The notes below the pieces were generated by a model that did no database searches, was not told where the DNA came from, and worked only from the letters and a program-made list of their open reading frames with translations. Of a DNA stretch of 64,000 nt, positions 58,567 through 64,000 are shown one piece after another. Each line of letters starts with the position of its first letter. Position 1 is the stretch's first letter. The stretch covers positions 15,832,501-15,896,500 of the forward strand of contig CM049416.1 in the NCBI GenBank assembly GCA_026929865.2, given 5' to 3'. The DNA is from Hyperoplus lanceolatus (lineage: Eukaryota > Chordata > Actinopteri > Uranoscopiformes > Ammodytidae). The position numbers and the translations under genes were made by a program.

Positions 58567-61500
58567 CACATACAAAAATGCAGCTTACAAAGGCTTCCTG
58601 ACTGAAGCTGTATAAGCACACATCATGCTGGGTTGAGACGCACAGCTGTTGACTTGTAAGCTTGCCAAAAGTGCCCAACCACCTCTTTCCTTGGACCCAA
58701 ATCAAATCCCCAATTTGTTTATGTTATTATGTTAATAAAGGGTAGCATTTCCATATGAATACCAATATTATTTTAGCAGCAAGCCAGGCATTACAGTGAA
58801 GATTGTGGATCACTGGCAAGGAGCAGAGTATAACATGAGTGGGGTTCCATTTGGAGCGTAATTTCACTCATCTGATTTTCTCTTCCTCACATTATCTGAA
58901 AAGGAGTATTTTTAGAGCGCAGGTGCTTATCCTCTTTGTGGTGCTTGAGGCTAATGTTAAATGAACACATCAATCTTAGGCGTCTCATAGTGAGAGGGGA
59001 GCAGCAATGGCCCAGTCATAGTGGTAGTGGGTTCCCTGCCAACTGTGCGATTTCTTAAGCTTTCTGTTTTCTATTGCTATAGTTTGCTGCAACCATCCAG
59101 GCATTAATGGCTTCTCCGTGTGATTCATTCATGTCACTTGAGTAATGCTAATTTCAACTAAACTCTGGCAGCATAAATAACACTGTGGAGTACAAAACTA
59201 CAACTGAAATATTCACACAACAGTGTCAATTTCAATCCATAGACAATTCCTAGCTTCCAATCACACATGGATGATAAATCCAGAGGCATTTCAAAAATAA
59301 TCCCTTACTCTACTGCCAGTAACCTACTTGATTCAAATGTCTTACGTTAATTACACAGCATTTAAATATATCAACATGGTGTGTTAGGCTAAGTGCCAAA
59401 TAAAGCACTGATCTAAATCCAACTACTTAATCAATCATATCATGGTGTTGTGAATCATCACTCTTTTAGCTATCTTAATCATCATGGGTCAGTAATCATT
59501 AAACGTTGTCTAATGCATCATGGGCATGCATATATGCTATTAAGGGAGTGGGTATGGCATTTTTGTGCTGTTGTTAAATCCAGATGGATGTCAGTCAAAC
59601 AAATATTTCATAAGCACCAAAAAGTGCATCTCCTACAATATCATCAACCGTAGTCCTTCCTGGAATAGAAAGGTAAGGTCCCTTGACAACTATGCAGTAT
59701 CTTAATGTGGAGAAACGTCTTTCCCCCACCCAACCATATGTAGTCAAATTGGGTAATTTTACTTTTCTCCTCATGGATTCTGAAAAAATAGATGGTCAAG
59801 AGCTTTCTCGAGTGAGTCCTGAATTCATCAAGTAAGTGAGGTACAGTTTGAATTACATTGAGGGGAAAAAGATGAATGAAAAAGAAAGTGTGTTGCTGCA
59901 GTATAATCTGATTTAACGGAGTGGGGTTGGCAGGAGGGGGGCGAAGCGGCGGAAGGGACGAAGCCCAGTGTTGACAGAGAATGCTGAAATCGCCCAGATG
60001 AGAAGAAGAGTTTCCTGAAAATCTACATAGTTTTTTGTGCTGTGATTTGTGTCGGGTTAGTCTATAGGAGTCATTAATGAGAAATTAAGACCAGAAAAGT
60101 AGTATAATCTGAGATCTTTTAAGTGGCAACACAATTCTTTTTACACTTTTAAATGCAGCCAAGGATACAAGTGATCCCAGCTGTCATCAGTAGGTGTTCA
60201 CTTATAACCGCCATATCACATGAAAACAGATCAATATGCCAGTGACAGACCAGTTTGACTGTAGAAGGTGTGGAATTTTAGCCTCTGGTCTAATTGTCAG
60301 TTGCGCTGACAATTTTAGTTTGGAATAATGCATTTTTGAGCCTCTCGACTCATTTCCTCTAATGTGGTTTGTTGGGACAACAAATGCCATCACCACAGTG
60401 ACCATTGCTTCCATCTGCAGGCATCTGATTGATAAGCCAGTCTGCTGTGCGTTGATTGGGAATTTTTACACAGTAGAATCTCTGGGAATTGCCTTTTGTA
60501 GGTCATCGATTGATTTATATAAGTGGGACAGCATTCTGACGTGTTCAACTGACTATTGATTCACCATTGTCCATAGCTGTTCATGTTGTTGGAGATGTCG
60601 CAGTGCGACTTCAGTGCTGCCTGCCACACACCTAAGTTGATGGGTAATTTATTTCTCTGAAGCATGAATTTACCGTTATTTACAGTTTTTCTTTCCAGCA
60701 CAGAGATGACATTGTGTGAATAAGCCCTGTTAATGGGCAAAGCTTATGTGAACTACAACTACATTTATATTTGTAGAAGTAGATGATGAATGCAATGGAA
60801 ACATTATGACATAAACAGCATGCCCTGCAGCACTAACACTGACCTATTGGGAAAGGAAAACAACACCAAGCTTGTTGTGCAGTTTGTTGGCTCCAGCAAG
60901 GAGAACAAATGTACTGACCTGAAAGGCTGTGAATGTTCAAGTGTCCCCGGACAATTATATAAGGCAGAATGAGCATAAATCATGTTCCGAAATCAATGAA
61001 TACAACAACGGTACAGTGCGTTCCGCAACACCATATCATCTTAGTCACAGCCAATATAGAGGCACCCTAGGCTTCAGCTGCACAGTTTACACGAAAACTC
61101 CTCAATCATTCACACTGCTATATGGGATAAAGACTCTGCACTGGGTCTTACACTCCACAAATATGGACAATTCTCCTTGCGCAAAATTGTCGATAGTGAA
61201 ACTAGATGATGTATAGGTGCCTCTGCAATCAATATTTCTTAGCAGTGCCACATAGCCTTTTTGTTAGGTTAAGTGTGCCAACAACACGTTGTAGCCATAA
61301 TAAATGAGTCAAAGAGCAGTAATGGAGGTATATTTTGCTTGCCTGTTTGGATATGCACCATGTCATAATAGATCTCTTTGAAATTCCATTTACTCCGTTT
61401 CAGGTTAACAAATTGGAGGAAATCTCAATTTCAAAGCAATCTAATTGAGGTTCATGGTTGCTTGAAAGGTTGATTAATTTGTTCATATAATGGCTTACAG

Positions 61501-64000
61501 CTGTTGCTGTTGTCAACTGACGTGTGGTCTTTCAGTCGTCAACCACTTTTTAATTTGGGAAAAACAATAAACAAAAGGGCAATATCATGGGGAGTAGAGT
61601 CCTCGACTAGATCTACAGTTTGCACAATGAGACTGAGGGATGAAGAATAACAGTTCACAATGATCGCAGAGTTCATAAACTGGGCTGATGTAAATTTAAT
61701 GAAAAGATAAAAGTCCCCCCCTCCCCCTTCTGCGACACGTTGCCGTTTCAAGGCTTAAAACGGCACCATATGCCCAGTGAATCCGTCCCCAGGGTCACCT
61801 TGAAAGCATTAGGATTTAATATGATTGACCGTGCAGTTTTAGCAAAGGATTAACGCGGTGTTGCCCGTATGCTCCCTGAAAACGAGAGAAGTCAACATTA
61901 TGCTTATTGGTATGAAACCACTGGGGGAGAGAGAGTGTTTGGGGATCTGCCTGACAAGTATTTTGGGGCTAGACAGATGGAAATGTTGCTGTATTGAGTG
62001 AACACGGACGAGTAGGTCATTTTGTCAAACTGGATGATGAGGATACCGTTAGCTTGAAAAAGTCTGAGGTGAATATGATGAGCTGTGTGACTTAATAATG
62101 TCTCCCCCCCAACTCTTCTACACTCTCTGTCTTCATCCTCCACATTTGGGGTCAAGCATGGCTTTATAAATGTTATCTGATCGCTGAGAGCTTTCCAATG
62201 CCTAGATTCCGCGGTGAAATTAATCTCTGACTAAAATATTGACGTTCACAGAACCTATCAAGTGAGGCGAAAGCAATCAGGCAATAAAGGAGGAGGTGTG
62301 AGTGGGGGAAAAAAGAAAAAGCATTGCAGATAAGCACAATCAATCGGACAGCATCACCTAGGGTTTAGGGGCTGTGCTGAGGCGTTGTATGGGAGTTGAG
62401 TTTGATCAACTACAGTACAGGCGCAAAACTGAAAGAGTGGAATTAATCTAAAATTGTTTGACCTTGAAGTTTGACCTCTTATTAAGGTAATCCCAGGAAC
62501 CAGGAAAACTGCATATGTTTTAAGTTTATTACAAGGCATGACGATAAAACATTTTCTGAATCAGTTTCCAATTCCCTTAATTAAAAGGCCATTTGGCCTT
62601 AACTTTTCCAAATTAACACTATAGTGAACTATTCATCACTTGCAATACAGTATAGGTATGCAGGACTCAAAAACTGACTTGCATAGCCTGATGATAGTAT
62701 GTTAAACTTAAGCAGCCAATATGATTCCGTTGAACAGGCCTTAATCCTTGACAATGGCAGGCGTACATTATATTATACACTATATAATGGTGACCTTCCA
62801 AATTCACCTTCCAGGGTTTAGAGGAATAATACAAAACATGTTAGCGTTAATCTTCTCTGCTATGCTTCAATCCTCTGTAGAACCCTGGGGGAATGTCACA
62901 AAGGCACTCCCGCATATACCTCCTGGCAACTAGGGGAACAGGAAAATAATACAATAAAACATTCATCATTCATTTTGTAATGCTGAGGTTGAGGGAAAAA
63001 GGAAAAGGGAGAGCGGGAGGAAGAAAAGAATCGCAACAAAATCAGGTGCACATGTGTAAAAGAGACTGACAGGCCCTTTTCATGTGGAAAAATTTAACTA
63101 ATTTATTTCCCCTCAGTAAGGCCTCTTGTTTGCAATATGCATGTCACCTAGCACAATGAAAGGAGGACAACCCCTGCAACTGGTGTAGTGCTAAGAATAG
63201 ATATAGCCTCCTTTTCTTTTTTTGTGAAAAAAATAAAAAATAGAAAAAGCTGAGGAGAAACTCCACTTGCAAACTGACCCAGATAAGAGCAACAGAAAGC
63301 TGAAGTCTAGAGGTCCAAACAAAACAGTCCACACAGAAGATACAAACAGAGAGAGATATGTACAAAACTGAGGGAAAAAAGGCTAGAAAAAAGTAAGTTG
63401 AGAAATAAGGGGTAAAAAGAGAATGAATATTTTAATAAGCAAGCTGTCTCAAGGAGGAGAGAAAATGGAATAAGAATAAAAACAAGCAGCTCTTGTAAAA
63501 GTTGGTTCAAATTGTTGACTTGCAAAAAGTACATTTTCTGAGAACATGAGCAGGCAGCATCTGTTGAAGACCAAATGTATGTGTACATATCCCCCTGCGT
63601 GGTGGAGTGCACCATCAGCTCATCATTGTTACATCGCAGTTGCATTTTTTTTTTTACAGATGGCGAAAATTCACTGATTCTTTTTGATACTTTGAAAAGT
63701 TCATGTCACTGGGCTATGGGTTAGCTAACATGACCTTTGAGAGAATATAACCTGATGCACACAAAGCTAATGAGCCAATATGCAAATTGTACCGCACCAA
63801 TCACATGCATATGGCAAATTTTGCATCATTTCCTGACCCTAGCACTAAATGCTATGCAGACTGAAAATGCTAATGCATGCTGCAATATGGAATTTGTCCT
63901 TGTGCCTTGCTAGCCTGCAGCTCCGCTGAGCATGGCCTACAGTGTCTAGACTGTCAACTCAACTCCGCTCTGCTTCTCCCTCTGAGGAGAGGGGACTCTG
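58564..64000. other. Intergenic sequence to the window end, no gene found
   Basis: No domain-bearing ORF on either strand. The stretch looks mostly unique, with no clear transposon ends. About 63710-63900 is dense in octamer/homeodomain-like motifs. Confidence 0.5.

Overview
This window is vertebrate nuclear DNA, most likely from a ray-finned (teleost) fish. It has split coding exons with GT/AG borders, very long introns, long CA/TG microsatellites, and a dense scatter of fish-type transposable elements: Tc1 with long terminal inverted repeats, hAT and TTAA-target MITE-like elements, and LINE tails ending in pentamer microsatellites. No prokaryotic gene organisation is present.

Region 1 (1-16.8 kb) is the 3' end of one plus-strand gene, snd1 (Tudor-SN, staphylococcal nuclease and tudor domain containing 1). 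Three exons are visible, at 607-810, 13900-13944 and 15772-15837. They encode the last 104 residues and the stop codon, and a roughly 0.95-kb 3' UTR ends at overlapping AATAAA signals near 16790. The 13.1-kb intron between the first two visible exons holds two MITE-like elements (3993-4444 and 10485-10777) and an uninterrupted (TG)77 tract.

Region 2 (16.8-64 kb) is downstream of snd1 and I find no protein-coding gene in it. What can be supported is repeat content: LINE-derived tails at 26.2, 29.0, 40.2 and 49.85 kb; a hAT-type element with a second element nested inside it (30798-32340); a 901-bp hAT-type element with a perfect 8-bp target duplication (35446-36346); a complete but coding-dead Tc1 element (42743-44368); and a nested composite at 51213-53385. 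Several short sequences rich in homeodomain/POU-like motifs could be conserved non-coding elements, but that cannot be judged without alignment.

The most unusual feature is a scattered set of perfect or near-perfect short inverted repeats with 0-14 nt loops (1310, 23876, 30339, 34452, 35084, 42164, 51149). They are not explained by element termini and look like products of local template switching. The Tc1 element also has two copies of a 12-bp motif in each terminal repeat, with identical 46-bp spacing. I see no convincing new multi-gene system; the window is an ordinary gene end followed by repeat-rich intergenic DNA.
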